Assembly: GCA_029964075.1 (NCBI GenBank)
Contig: CM057129.1
Location: 28,821,430-28,885,429 of the forward strand
Length of the DNA: 64,000 nt
Reading direction: 5' to 3'
Origin: Patiria pectinifera
Lineage: Eukaryota > Echinodermata > Asteroidea > Valvatida > Asterinidae
The notes beneath the pieces are model-generated. The model was not told the origin of the DNA. It made no database searches and saw only the letters and a program-made list of their open reading frames with translations. The position numbers were made by a program, and so were the translations under genes. Shown here one piece after another: positions 45,301 through 54,900 of this stretch. Position 1 is the stretch's first letter, and every line of letters starts with the position of its first letter.

Positions 45301-48300
45301 TTACAAAGTCACTTAAACTACAGAAAGTCCCTCATTTCATATGAAATTCAAACTTTAGTCTCTTGCTAGTCGGGTGCTGTGACATTGTTGTAGGACTAGA
45401 ATGTGTGGTTTCTTACAGTTACCAGTCCTAATCAATTCATTTCATTCAGAGAATTTGATTGGTCGATACAGGCTCATGAATATGGAAGACATTGAATGTT
45501 ATAGCAGTGTAGTTGTGGTGTAGCTACATTTGGGGATTTAGCCCATCCTAGGCTGTGTCTGAATCAGGTATTTAATAGCTATGGCTTCAATTGTAGCCAT
45601 TGATACACTCAACACATAGCCGTAGCCATAGAGAGTGCCTGTTTTGGACATAGTCGTATCACCAGCCTGACATGTAGCCCTGGTTTCACCCGGTGTTTTC
45701 TTTTTACCCCCTCGCTCCTCCATTGCAACCCACCATGCAACCTCCACCCTCTTCCCTGTGCATGCTTTGTATTCGTTGTGGCGGTGTGCGTATGAATGTG
45801 TATGATGCCTGACCCATGCCAGTTGGTCCTCCAGTGCAGGCATCCGGAGCCGGACTAGGTGGCGGAATCCTGACGCCGGCCTTAGCCACCGATCTGCAAG
45901 GGCTGTCAATCAGCGACAAATCCCCAGGAACGACGGTATGTTAAGAAGAAATCCTAACCTTGTGCGCCTTCATAAACACAGAATATAAACGCACTGTAAT
46001 TAACATCTCCTCGGTTCTTGATTTTACGTACAGTTACATGTATACCAAAAGTTGGTGGCCAAAAGTCGCAAATAACCGCTTTACTGGACAATCTTCTGCA
46101 GACCCCAGCGTGGACACTAAAGCGATGCTCCACTGTGATAAAAACATTATAAGCACCAACTTTCCAGAAGGAATTTTAATTATTGCCATCTACAAAAACC
46201 TCTAGATTCCCTTAATAAGCATTAACTATTTAATATCAATTAATTCTGGATCCAACTACCACACACCAGTTCACTGTGTCCTCACAGGTAGTCATCTGCT
46301 GCTGGCTAAAGAGAAGCAATTGGAGCAAAGTATCTTGCTTAGGGACACGAGGACCATGATCTTTGGGCGTGGTTCACACCCTTATATGATATTATTTTGA
46401 ACTCAAGTATTGTGGGAAAATCATAAACTTGACATAATAACTGAGCCTTTCTGCCACATCTTGTCATATTTTCCCATTGTAGGTTAGCAGTGCCATGTTT
46501 ACTCCAACTCAAACCTACGAGTTGTTGAACCGTATGAATAGCCAGGGCCTGGCAGCGACGTACCGCTTCACTCGCAATGTCTGCATCTACTCAGCCACCA
46601 TGGTGTCTGTGGAGCTCAATTTCACCAACAGCAGTGACGCTGTGATTCAAACCATTAAATTAGGTCAGTCAGAATTGTTCTCAGGCACACCTGATTGTGC
46701 TTATTGTTTGTATTTTGGGCATATGAGCTTTCCCTAGGAAAATGGGGAGCCACTTCTGTACCTGAGTAATTTGGGACATTAATAAACATTTGCGACACTG
46801 TACATGTATGCCAGCATAAATGAAACATGGACTTAAGAGTAAAAAACTACCCTTCAGATTTGACGTTTGCATCTTTATTTTTTGTGTTGCCTTATTCATT
46901 TCTCTGTTGCATTCACTTCATATCAATGCCACTGCATCATGAATTTGTGACATACGTGACAAATTTTCATTCTGTGAAATGTGAAAAGTCAAACATACTT
47001 AGAGTGCGATAAAAAATGTTTTAGAATCCAAAGTCACTTTCACATTTGCTCTAAGGTTATATTAAGGAGAAAACTTTGGATACAAATGAACAAAATGTTC
47101 TTTTTCTTTAACAGTGTATTTGATATCAGGAGAGTTGACAACAAGCAAAGCATTATCCAATGGATTGTAGGTGAAGATATCAAATAATTGGAATGTATAC
47201 AAGTATTCTGACCTGTTTCTTATGGTCTTATGGTTCTGCAATGGTACAAAGCATTCTTTGCAAGTGGGTGAAAAATTCCAACGTGACAAAAGAGATGAAA
47301 TGTTTGCATCATTTTCTGTCCTTCTGTCCCATCTTTTGCTCAGGGGAAAGCAAGCTGTCGTCTGGTATGAAGCTTCATGAGTTCCCTGAAGTCACCAATC
47401 TAGGTGTAGGTAAATCCGTCTCAGTCACGTTAGGCATCGACTATGGAGACACCACGCAACCTGCCAACTTTGAAATCTGGTATGTTTAACTTTGTTCTAT
47501 TAGACTCTACATATATTCTAGTATTTGGCTGAAGCAATAAAAACAAGAGTTAGCAACCACACACCTTAGCCGACTGTGAAAATTGCCCTCAAAGTATAAT
47601 GGTTTATGTTGGGCAAATATGGTGGATGTGACTGATCAAAACCTTGTGGGGCAGGACTTAATGGATCAGTGTATGGTCAAAATTATTTAGCTGATATTTT
47701 AATTTTGTTTTTGCAGTACTGAGAGTCGTAAGTTCAGCGTTAGCATCAAGGCACCGGTTGGGGAGCTGTTACAACCAATCAGCATCAGCGAGAGAGAATT
47801 CCAATCTGAACAGAGTGAGTCTGCCACTCCTTGGTCCTATATTGCTGGAAAGATTGCTGTCAACAGACAAATGTGACTTAGAGCCTGTCACGAACAATAC
47901 AGATGACTCGCAGGTAGAACATGTATATGGCATGTGCAGACCACATGTTACTGCCCATGTGCAAAGTGGGTTGGGCTTATGGAATAGTCTGTTGAAGTTT
48001 GACAGTAGACGATGTACATACAGACTTTAAACCAGCGCTTCAAGGAATATGTCAGTGGTTATACAAATAGAAATGTGGAATTATGTAGGGAACCCAACTT
48101 ACTATCAATTTTGTTCCCATTTGTTTGCAATCAGGTAAGCTCATTGGAATGAATGAGAACTCAGACAAGGTCAGCATTCCAGACGCCATCAATAATGAGA
48201 AGGCCATCATTTCAAGGGTCGCGGAGGTTGCCAACGTGCAAATAGTTCCGGCTAGTGACCCGGAGCATCTGACCTACCGATTTGCTGCCAAAACCCTGTC

Positions 48301-48418
48301 CACTGGCTCTCTCGTGCTTCTGACGGTCGGCAAGGGTAAGATCACGACAAATTGCGAGAAGATGGTCATTGGAAGTATGCTGGTTAAAGATATCAAGAAG
48401 TCCCTGCTCAAGGTATGA
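27193..48418 (+). CDS. AP3B1: AP-3 adaptor complex subunit beta (AP3B1/AP3B2 type), complete, 23 coding exons
   Basis: Large beta-3 subunit of the AP-3 heterotetramer, which sorts cargo from endosomes and TGN to lysosomes, lysosome-related organelles and synaptic vesicles. The 23 exons join in one frame of about 1068 codons; human AP3B1 and AP3B2 are near 1090. Order: short variable N-terminus, adaptin trunk (about 43-620, with [20 protein letters not shown] and [20 protein letters not shown]), Ser/Asp/Glu hinge (about 660-770), clathrin-box-like LLNFD at 793-797, then AP3B C-terminal and ear regions ending in KKSLLKV. Start chosen at 27193 (context GCACCATGG), whose product has the same N-terminal length as vertebrate proteins. 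Invertebrates usually have a single beta-3 gene, so AP3B1 versus AP3B2 is not decided. Exon coordinates are given separately. Confidence 0.96.
27471..27671 (+). repeat. Left arm: 12 x about 17-bp tandem repeat
   Basis: Core TCGGACCCA is invariant in all 12 units; units 2 and 3 have AAG for AAC before it. All three plus-strand frames read as spurious [19 protein letters not shown] peptides. Confidence 0.92.
28866..29066 (-). repeat. Right arm: 12 x about 17-bp tandem repeat, inverted
   Basis: TGGGTCCGAGTTGG units with spacers TAG, TCG, CA, TT. One unit has TGAGTCC and one CGACTTGG; the latter corresponds to an AAGTCGG unit of the left arm. Length is 201 bp, equal to the left arm. Confidence 0.92.
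29285..29580 (-). mobile_element. tRNA-like SINE fragment between two copies of a TGCGTCGGGGTGAT block
   Basis: Minus strand 29475-29410 has TAGCTCGGTGGTCAAGTGG (A-box-like) and GGTTCGAGTCC (B box), a tRNA-type promoter, but a full cloverleaf is not evident. On each side (29285-29322 and 29541-29575) lies the same plus-strand block, TTTTGCGTCGGGGTGATA with small differences; a third copy is at 35676-35712. Confidence 0.55.
29781..30206. mobile_element. Nested inverted-repeat element
   Basis: Outer arms GGAAAGAATTCCATATACGT (29781-29800) and its complement ending 30206. Inner arms 29865-29896 (GAATGTTGCAACCTGACGC) and 30069-30100. A related one-sided fragment occurs at 61108-61196. Confidence 0.7.
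30718..31048. mobile_element. Harbinger-like MITE (TAA target duplication), second copy
   Basis: Ends GGCCAAATAAATAAAAACAT and ATGTTTTTTTTTATTTGGCC, flanked by TAA on each side. Same GGCC ends and TAA duplication as the element at 18535 but a different interior. It lies 51 bp upstream of AP3B exon 2. Confidence 0.72.
31100..31175 (+). CDS. AP3B1: AP3B exon 2
   Basis: Phase 2 in, 0 out; acceptor TATTGCAG, donor GTCAGT. Encodes [20 protein letters not shown] then KRIIG, the first trunk helices. Confidence 0.95.
31399..31473 (+). CDS. AP3B1: AP3B exon 3
   Basis: 25 codons, phase 0/0, acceptor TTTTTCAG, donor GTAGTT. Encodes [20 protein letters not shown] then SKNIE. Confidence 0.95.
31474..32627. 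other. AP3B intron 3
   Basis: Contains the CCTCAATCC element (31670-32138). 32140-32627 shows nothing beyond a short duplicated AATACCAGTA(GA) patch near 32485-32535. Confidence 0.55.
31670..32138. repeat. TTAA-ended element with 43-bp tandem repeats of CCTCAATCCTCCAAAATCC
   Basis: Four copies of a 43-bp unit (CATCCTCAATCCTCCAAAAT plus TCCTCTTGTGCTTCAATCAC) at about 31885-32085, bounded by TTAATAACCC and GGGTTAGGGTTAA. The same CTCAATCCTCCAAAATCC sequence recurs inverted or degenerate at about 23165, 25200-25370 and 41565-41955. Confidence 0.7.
32628..32723 (+). CDS. AP3B1: AP3B exon 4
   Basis: 32 codons, phase 0/0, acceptor TATACAG, donor GTAACA. Encodes [20 protein letters not shown] then [12 protein letters not shown], among the most conserved beta-adaptin residues. 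Confidence 0.97.
33200..33219 (+). repeat. (ATC)n microsatellite
   Basis: Six ATC units in AP3B intron 4, about 105 bp before exon 5. Confidence 0.85.
33324..33484 (+). CDS. AP3B1: AP3B exon 5
   Basis: Phase 0 in, 2 out, acceptor ATGTCAG, donor GTACAA. Encodes [32 protein letters not shown] and [16 protein letters not shown] of the adaptin trunk. Confidence 0.97.
33792..33858 (+). CDS. AP3B1: AP3B exon 6
   Basis: Phase 2 in, 0 out, acceptor TTTTCAAG, donor GTGAGT. Encodes [20 protein letters not shown] then KTT. Confidence 0.95.
33859..35344. other. AP3B intron 6
   Basis: Contains a hairpin-type repeat at about 34115-34385 (GGTTTACGGTAGCACCATGTG and its near complement) with a 16-C run at 34299-34314 inside. 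The remainder shows nothing supported. Confidence 0.5.
35345..35527 (+). CDS. AP3B1: AP3B exon 7
   Basis: 61 codons, phase 0/0, acceptor CCCACAG, donor GTAAGT. Encodes [20 protein letters not shown], then [20 protein letters not shown] and the end [11 protein letters not shown]. Confidence 0.97.
35893..36123 (+). mobile_element. tRNA-derived SINE, plus strand
   Basis: CGCATCTGGTCCAATGGTTA (A-box region), a decayed B box, GGGCAAGACACTTTACTAC body and a GTGCTATAAAACACC end; same superfamily as the SINE at 24674-25095 but with a different middle. Confidence 0.72.
36265..36441 (+). CDS. AP3B1: AP3B exon 8 (acidic insert)
   Basis: 59 codons, phase 0/0, acceptor TTTGCAG, donor GTGAGT. Holds an Asp/Glu/Lys tract ([20 protein letters not shown]) then [20 protein letters not shown]. 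The acidic loop at this trunk position is typical of AP-3 beta. Confidence 0.96.
36637..36882 (-). mobile_element. tRNA-derived SINE, minus strand
   Basis: Minus strand: head with GTGTCATGGCCTAGCTGTTA and GGGTTTGAGCC (B-box-like), then GAGCAAGGCACTTAACC and GGACGTAAAGCCGTAGGTCC shared with the 24674 SINE; truncated at GTGTTTCTGG. Confidence 0.75.
37238..37335 (+). CDS. AP3B1: AP3B exon 9
   Basis: Phase 0 in, 2 out, acceptor TTTTTACAG, donor GTACAG. Encodes [20 protein letters not shown] and [12 protein letters not shown]. Confidence 0.95.
37781..37970 (+). CDS. AP3B1: AP3B exon 10
   Basis: Phase 2 in, 0 out, acceptor TTTGCCAG, donor GTACTG. Encodes [40 protein letters not shown] and [20 protein letters not shown]. 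Confidence 0.97.
38694..38826 (+). CDS. AP3B1: AP3B exon 11
   Basis: Phase 0 in, 1 out, acceptor TTCTCCCAG, donor GTAGGT. Encodes [40 protein letters not shown] and SNRD. Confidence 0.96.
39191..39371. mobile_element. Short TIR element in AP3B intron 11
   Basis: TGACCTATCGC at the left end and GCGATAGGTCA at the right end, 181 bp, noncoding interior. Confidence 0.5.
39541..39650 (+). CDS. AP3B1: AP3B exon 12
   Basis: Phase 1 in, 0 out, acceptor GTTTTGCAG, donor GTCAGT. Encodes [20 protein letters not shown] and [17 protein letters not shown]. Confidence 0.96.
39763..39939 (+). CDS. AP3B1: AP3B exon 13
   Basis: 59 codons, phase 0/0, acceptor AAAAACAG, donor GTTAGC. Encodes [40 protein letters not shown] and [19 protein letters not shown]. 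Only 112 bp separate it from exon 12. Confidence 0.97.
40438..40624 (+). CDS. AP3B1: AP3B exon 14
   Basis: Phase 0 in, 1 out, acceptor CCCCCTAG, donor GTGAGT. Encodes [20 protein letters not shown], then [20 protein letters not shown] and [11 protein letters not shown]; end of the trunk. Confidence 0.97.
41306..41424 (+). CDS. AP3B1: AP3B exon 15
   Basis: Phase 1 in, 0 out, acceptor TGATTTAG, donor GTAGGG. Encodes [20 protein letters not shown], then [20 protein letters not shown], matching human DRDHFQLGTLSH...VRNVE. Confidence 0.97.
41565..41955. repeat. Second CCTCAATCC-family element
   Basis: Starts near ATTAACCTTAGGCC...CATCCTCAATCC and ends GGGAGGATTGAGGAGGGTTA, so the ends are inverted. 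Related to the element at 31670 but without its tandem array. Confidence 0.5.
42587..42701 (+). CDS. AP3B1: AP3B exon 16 (trunk-hinge junction)
   Basis: Phase 0 in, 1 out, acceptor TTTTCCAG, donor GTAAGT. Encodes [20 protein letters not shown] then [17 protein letters not shown]; basic run followed by the Ser/Glu hinge, as in human (KKFYSESEEEE). Confidence 0.92.
43386..43591 (+). CDS. AP3B1: AP3B exon 17 (Ser/Asp/Glu hinge)
   Basis: Phase 1 in, 0 out, acceptor CCCGACAG, donor GTACAA. 69 codons, mostly Ser, Asp and Glu (e.g. [20 protein letters not shown]), ending in DVPAKPVKK. Many SxxE/SxxD casein-kinase-2-like sites; a phosphorylated hinge is a known trait of beta-3 subunits. Confidence 0.93.
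43904..44000 (+). CDS. AP3B1: AP3B exon 18 (clathrin-box-like LLNFD)
   Basis: Phase 0 in, 1 out, acceptor CCTCCAG, donor GTAAGT. Lys/Thr-rich linker then [13 protein letters not shown] fits the clathrin-box pattern and sits where human AP3B1 has LLDLD. Confidence 0.9.
44001..45822. other. AP3B intron 18
   Basis: 1.8 kb with a hairpin (45069-45133: GGCCTGGACATAGATAATG / CATTATCCACGTCCAGGCC, loop TCTTCGGCTCGGG) and a SINE-like scrap near 44160-44220. No coding signal. Confidence 0.5.
45823..45935 (+). CDS. AP3B1: AP3B exon 19
   Basis: Phase 1 in, 0 out, acceptor CATGCCAG, donor GTATGT. Encodes [20 protein letters not shown] then [17 protein letters not shown]; matches the human SLMADLEGLHLS region. 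The N-terminal boundary is the least conserved of all exons but the phase fits. Confidence 0.82.
46483..46663 (+). CDS. AP3B1: AP3B exon 20
   Basis: Phase 0 in, 1 out, acceptor CATTGTAG, donor GTCAGT. Encodes [20 protein letters not shown] (first residues YELLN) and [20 protein letters not shown], matching the AP3B C-terminal domain (LLHRMSGKGLAAHYFFPRQP). Confidence 0.94.
47344..47479 (+). CDS. AP3B1: AP3B exon 21
   Basis: Phase 1 in, 2 out, acceptor TTGCTCAG, donor GTATGT. Encodes [20 protein letters not shown] and [18 protein letters not shown], like human MGIDFCDSTQTASFQL. Confidence 0.94.
47717..47814 (+). CDS. AP3B1: AP3B exon 22
   Basis: Phase 2 in, 1 out, acceptor TTTTTGCAG, donor GTGAGT. 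Encodes [20 protein letters not shown] then [13 protein letters not shown], matching PPVGELLLPVAMSEKDFKKEQ. Confidence 0.95.
48135..48418 (+). CDS. AP3B1: AP3B exon 23 (ear, stop codon)
   Basis: Phase 1 in, ends with TGA at 48416-48418. Encodes [47 protein letters not shown] and [18 protein letters not shown]. The acceptor CAATCAG is followed at once by GTAAGC, and the last codons AAG GTA TGA form a donor-like AAG/GTATGA, so an extra terminal exon is possible though the end already matches the vertebrate C-terminus. Confidence 0.93.
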
Positions 48419-48684
48419 CACCCCTAATGTCAGAGTGGATCCGTCCACTTGTCAATGAAAAGAGTCACTCCATTTTGTTTTGTGGGGTTGGTTTCGGTTC
48501 AGCATTATGACTTAGTAAAATCTGTGGCTATGTTAGAATTGATATGCAAAAATGATTGCTGTCTTTCCCCTCAAGTAATAGATCTCGTAATTATGTGTTC
48601 CTTTATTACGTTCCTTTATTGGACAGGTTAATAGTGATTTCTGATCACCCAAGTAACTGTTAAAATAACTTCTCAATCTGTTTC

Positions 48685-49232
48685 TTAAAGCCAGAGTCCA
48701 TCATTTGCAGCTATCCAAAAAGTAACTGCCGTAATTATTGTTGAAAAACATACTTGGTTGAAAGATAGTAAGGGAACTAAACTCCCTGTGAAATTATTCT
48801 TATAGCATGCTGTCATTTTGAAGAAATAAACGAAAGAAGGCCTTTCCAATGGTGCTTCTTAAGAAGCAACGTAGGAAATTCAAATTAGTAGTTCGTTTTG
48901 TTATTCGGCGATGCGTGTGCAAGCATTGGCATGACGCACACGCACGGGGTTGCTATAATTCGTCGGATCAGTGCGCGACATCACATAGCTGCAATCGGCT
49001 CAGTGAGAACGCGTCTCGGACGCTGAATTCAGGCCCAATTCAAAACATGATTCAGCAACTTTTGATTTGAATTCGAGATCCTAGAATGTTGTTTTTTCTC
49101 GAAATATACAGCTAAAGCTGGGCTAAATTTTCATCAGGTTAGTTGTTCAGTACCCTTCTTTAGATCTTAAGCACATTTGTTGCTTCAAACGAACAAAATG
49201 CACAAATTACAAATGATGGACTGTAGCTTTAA
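48685..49232. mobile_element. MITE family C (TTAA-flanked, AGTCCATCATTTG ends)
   Basis: Ends TTAAAGCCAGAGTCCATCAT and ATGATGGACTGTAGCTTTAA are inverted over about 23 bp; GC-richer interior; 548 bp; no ORF of a transposase. Same TTAA design as family A. Confidence 0.75.
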
Positions 49233-49329
49233 CAGATAACAGCAGACTGGATATCAGAACATAATGACTCCTTTGTGTACTTTGAAATGGATCAGGTGTT
49301 TTGTGCTTAGCTGATGTTATATATTCAGT

Positions 49330-49829
49330 NNNNNNNNNNNNNNNNNNNNNNNNNNNNNNNNNNNNNNNNNNNNNNNNNNNNNNNNNNNNNNNNNNNNNNN
49401 NNNNNNNNNNNNNNNNNNNNNNNNNNNNNNNNNNNNNNNNNNNNNNNNNNNNNNNNNNNNNNNNNNNNNNNNNNNNNNNNNNNNNNNNNNNNNNNNNNNN
49501 NNNNNNNNNNNNNNNNNNNNNNNNNNNNNNNNNNNNNNNNNNNNNNNNNNNNNNNNNNNNNNNNNNNNNNNNNNNNNNNNNNNNNNNNNNNNNNNNNNNN
49601 NNNNNNNNNNNNNNNNNNNNNNNNNNNNNNNNNNNNNNNNNNNNNNNNNNNNNNNNNNNNNNNNNNNNNNNNNNNNNNNNNNNNNNNNNNNNNNNNNNNN
49701 NNNNNNNNNNNNNNNNNNNNNNNNNNNNNNNNNNNNNNNNNNNNNNNNNNNNNNNNNNNNNNNNNNNNNNNNNNNNNNNNNNNNNNNNNNNNNNNNNNNN
49801 NNNNNNNNNNNNNNNNNNNNNNNNNNNNN
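49330..49829. other. Assembly gap, exactly 500 N
   Basis: A round-number N run, probably a placeholder of unknown true size; any reading across it is meaningless. Confidence 0.98.
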
Positions 49830-51809
49830 TTCTTCAGCCGACAGAAGCAGTCTTTTATAAAGATCATTTATTATGTGCCTTTTTAATCATAAATTTGAAT
49901 AAAAATTTACCGTGTAAAAATTGACAATTTAATTTGAACTCAAATGTCAAATTCACCGAGTAAGCTTGATGGACACAAAAAAAATCTCATTCCAACACAT
50001 AAATCATCTGTAGATGACTTACCATTAAAATGTTGTAGCTTATTAATGATCAGTATTCAGATGCTGAGTGGAAAAAAAAATGAAAATCGTGGAGGACATC
50101 TTTATTGAAATTCAAAACAAATATCAAAATGTTAGTTTTGAAGGTTGTGTTATCTTTGGTCTCATTTGATAGAGTTCCATTTTGTGATGGTTCAGGGTTT
50201 ACATCATTCTAACAGAAACATGTAGGCCTAATTGTAGGGCTCTAATTTTATAAGCCGCATTACTAGTTTCTTGTTTTTGCATACATTCCCTTGTTTTCAA
50301 ACAATGATTGAATGCCTCATTTCACAACCTTCTCAAACTTTTACAGAAAAGTGCAGACACATGCATCATTGTAATTCATTTTTAAATATATTAATTTGTA
50401 AATCAAACAGAACTTCTCCTGGGCAAAAAATATCGGACCCCTATAAGGATCACAGCCAAGACAAACCAAAAAGGCTTGGCTGTCGCCGTCACAGTTCTAC
50501 TCATTGACTTTCATTCATTAGATACCTGATATACCTTTCACGTGGCTGATTGATTCATGTATCAAATGACCATTGCAAAGTCTACACCCGTACTTAAACT
50601 CAGCCGATTAAAATTCATCACATTGGCTTCCTGGTTGGCACAGTTTTGAGAGTGGGCTGCCCCTGGAGCAAACACAATGTATCGGTTAATACGCCAGGGT
50701 TACATTTGTCAAAATGAAACAAAAGAAAAAATGTTATTTAAAAAAATAAAACTTGGTTTTTTCCAGTTGGTAAGGGACAAATTAAGTTACCACCAGTTTA
50801 TATATTTTAAAGGGACGATGTTATGCACAATCATTGCTGTGCAGTACCCTTTTGGGGTTTTTGGTTGATTTAGTACATAAAGTATACATGTACAGCAAGG
50901 TCTGCAGTATCAATTAACACTTTTGTTAACTTGTACTCAAAATCCCTAAACTGTGGAGTGAAATCATCTAACTTTAAGTGACATCACAGCAACAGCGCCC
51001 TCACTTGTCAGGAAATGGCATGAACATTGTGAATAATGAAGAAAAAAGTGTTTTTGACAAAAATGTAACAGAAATTTATGTCTTCTTATTTTTCATACAT
51101 TGCGGGGGAAAAAGTACGGTATTTGCTCATATTTTTGATTTGAAACATTCATTCCCTTTAGTCGAATACATCACTGTATTCAATGGCTTGGTATTCATGA
51201 TAGTCAAAGCTGAAACGAAGATGTTTGTTTTTTAATCAAAGTATCCGGGTTCAGCTTGGCTGGGAGAAATATCCAGTTCGTGAAGGGGGCTCAGGTGCAA
51301 CAACGAGTGGAGAAGTGAAAAAACAAACCTCTGGAGATGAGGTATCGCGGTAAGGTGTCGCAAGTAAGCGAGACCCGTATGCATTTATGCAGGCTTCCCC
51401 TGTCATCACTTGGATGCAGATATATTCGTTTTGGTATTGTTGTTTGTTGTTGAGCTGAAGATGTAGCCACCTCGCTCTAGCACTCCTCAGACGTATTGGC
51501 CTTTTGGCGTGCTAAGGCCCCAGGAAGCAAAAGCCCCAGGGGCGGTTCCTCTCAGGAGGGAAATGGGAGGGGCGGAGAGAAGGCTGTTCGTCTACTCGTC
51601 CACTGCCATGGTGTTGAAATGGATATTTAACTGGATTGTGGAGGCTCAGGCCAAAAAATAAAATGAGTTGCTCAAGAAGAGTAACCAGAGGCGTTAAAAT
51701 AAGAGGAGCCAAGTTGAAACTGTGTGGTGTCATTGTGAAAATGAATAAAACTGCTGCAAACTGCTTTCTGACTGGATTGACCTGAAATATACAAATCTAA
51801 AAATAAGTT

Positions 51810-51907
51810 AAGCGGCCTGACGTTTGGATCTTGACAAGATCTTCTTCAGAGGCAAAACAAAACGGTCTGGAAGAAAATCTTGTTAAGATCCAAACGTCGG
51901 TCCGCTT
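51810..51907. repeat. Hairpin repeat (ACGTTTGGATCTTGACAAGAT)
   Basis: Arms 51810-51840 and 51878-51907 (AAGCGGCCTGACGTTTGGAT and its near complement) around a 37-bp loop. Confidence 0.65.
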
Positions 51908-54900
51908 AAATGTATTTGTCATTGTGTCAAAACAGTTATTTGTACAAAAGTTAACCTTTCGGCACCATCTAAAAGAGCAAGCTTAAGGCCCAACACCTCA
52001 ATTCACATATCTGAATAACAATACAAAAGACCCTCGTTCGGGTCAAAATGGGTCTATAGATGCTTTGCATTTCAGACTTTGCCGCCATTTTTGAGGTGCA
52101 TGTTCTATGATGCGCATGAGTAGTCCTCTCGAGCATTCATTGTTATTAAATCAAAATGACAAATACATTTTCAAAGATGGCTGCTGAATGTGAATGAGCG
52201 GATCTTTTTCACCATCCTGCGACATAAGCCCCAAGCTGATTTTGAATATCTTCTCAGGAAGTCGTTTCTTATCAACTACTGTATAACGCAACAATGAACA
52301 CCATTTTATCTGCCTGCACAGTTGGGTCAACAGAGAGACTCCACTGCTGTGTCAAGTTCTGGTTGATGCATTCTTCTAAAAATTAACAACTAACAAAATG
52401 TACGCCAACAACGAGAAAGAGTCTTAATGTTAAGTGCGGCATCACTAAACCTCTGTGGGGATTATATTCAATCATAATTGGTTGGTCTCACAGACCGAAA
52501 CTAAATGTATTTTTCGAACTGTTGACTGACATTCTTTTTTTGTTTCACCTTTTCCAGCTTGATTTTGCAAACTATCCAAAACAAATATAAAGTTTCTAAT
52601 GACATATTTACCTGTATGATAACGAATTGAGACTGAAAATATATTTTTTTACTGTCATTATTCTATCCAGGAACAATTTTTAAAACAAAAACTTTAGATT
52701 TTAAGAAAGTCCCCAATGATAGTAAAAGCTTCATAAATTCATAGTTAATATCTAGTAAGGTTTGAATCACCTTTCCGTACTATATTTACATTATGTGCCC
52801 TTCACATATTTATTAATTTTGGTCTGCGCTACAAAACAGTTCGCCTTAATCTCAATTTTTTTTTAATATTCTTTTATCACTGCGACCTAAACAAAACCAC
52901 CAACCTCACTTGTTCTGTATGAAACTCCTGATGTCGAAATTGCATGTTTAATCAACACTCGTCAATTTACATTTTGTTATCTCCCGCCAAAATTGACCTT
53001 GAATGGCTCAATCCAACCATGGAGCTATAAAACGGAGAGCAGCTGCCTGTCGCCAGGTGCTTCAATTGTATTGCCTCAATGGTTGTACATTCATATTCGG
53101 ATAAACAACTTCTATTTGCACACATCAGTGCACTGTTGTCTGGTTTGAACAGGCAGCCCTTAATCGCAGAACTAATATTTGTCGCTTTGTTCCGATTTGT
53201 TGAGTTTTAATTGTTGGTCATCCGTCGGTGATATCAATGTGAGCTAAAGACAGATGAAAAACTCCTTTTTTTGGTCCAAATGTTTGGTCAAGAATAATAC
53301 CAACTGACCTTCAAGGGGATTTGGTTTTCGGGGAGGTCATTTACACTGTATACTGTAAAGTCAACAAACATATTCAAGGGTGGTAAACAGACTTGAACTC
53401 TGAGGGACAAGGGCTACTACTGGTCAGAACTTCTGGACATCAAAACAGAGTGTAAGTTTAGCACTATATGTAAGAAATTCCTAAGTTATAAACTTCACTG
53501 GTCATCATAACGAAGTAAAAGTAGGTTGATCATTTTGACACAGGCAACGCACATGTTCTTCTTTAGACTGTAATTGCATTATTTTGGATGACTAGAGATA
53601 ATAATAATTTAAAAAAAATTGAATCACACTATAACATCCAAAACAATGTATTTTTATATAATTTTTTTTTATTCAGACTTTCCAATATATTTTTTTCAAC
53701 TTTCCTTTGAAAACCTCTTAACTCACATATTTCCCGGTGGTTTCGTTCAATTCAATTAATCACTCAACTCAAATTTGTTTCTAAACTTTAACTGACGATT
53801 TTCAAAATGAAAAAAAAAATACTGCCAATAATTATTTAGTACAAGGAGGAAATTTGAAGGCTGTCTATTCCCATATTCCTAAAAAGGGGCTTTGATAATT
53901 TTATGACCCACTTTAATACCAGACTCGACAACCATAAAAAGAAAAGGAACTAACAGACATAATATTCAAAATCTGGCCAAGTCATGGCTTAGGAAATCCA
54001 CATAACATTTGCTCTACATCCTTCCGGTATGGTTTTCTTACAGAGAAGATTACTGTTTGCCAAAATCCTCTGGTTTTTACTGTTGGGTCTTAATTCAAAT
54101 TCAATCTTACCACTACCCAGAAACCTGCGGGTGAAAAAAAGAAAACCTTTTTCAGGTTCACTCAAATGAACAACTTATACTAAGGGAACAAAGGCCACCA
54201 CTCCTTGTGAAATACCAACGCTACAGACATTATTATCCAACCTTTTGTGTGGCTTTTCAGTTCTCTGGATTTCGGTTATTTTTTTCCATTTCAAAAGAGA
54301 CTAGAGCCAGTCTGTATAGAGTGGAGAGTATTATTTTATAAGTTGAAGGTCGGGGAAACGGTTGGGTTTGGCAAGGATATTTTTTGTGGTGTGAATGCCT
54401 GTTGATTGGCATGCTGATAGGTCTTGTGGCGCGTGAACTTCACAGTGACCTAGCTGTGGTGGGAGACTGTGCGTGGGTTGCTTAACTTGCTTTCCTCTCT
54501 TGTTTTTTTTTCCAGTTGACGGGCCCCTCACTTTTTGATAGAATTCTTGCTTTGTTGTAAGTCTAGAACATTCCAGGTGTTAGCCTTGGTACGTGAACTT
54601 GGACTACTTTGTCTTGGTGTTTATTGAGTGACAGCAGAGATAGGTGGGCCCGTTGCCATCTCCCTCCCACTTACTTTCAAGTTTGTTTCTTCCTGATGAC
54701 AAACCAAGACAGTTAAAGTTCACTTCACATTATCTTTCATCGGTGAGTCATAATCTAAAGACTCTTCTGACTCAATCCTACGAGAATAAAAAAAGACACT
54801 TAAATTTCCCGTTTACTTTGAAATGTGTACCCTCTAAAGCAAAATGTATAACAAAATTGGCCTCTTAAAAATCCACAACAGGAAACTGTTTAAAATGAAA

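Noticed and set aside
49301..49924. Long open frames across the N run
   Set aside because: They consist of unknown bases.
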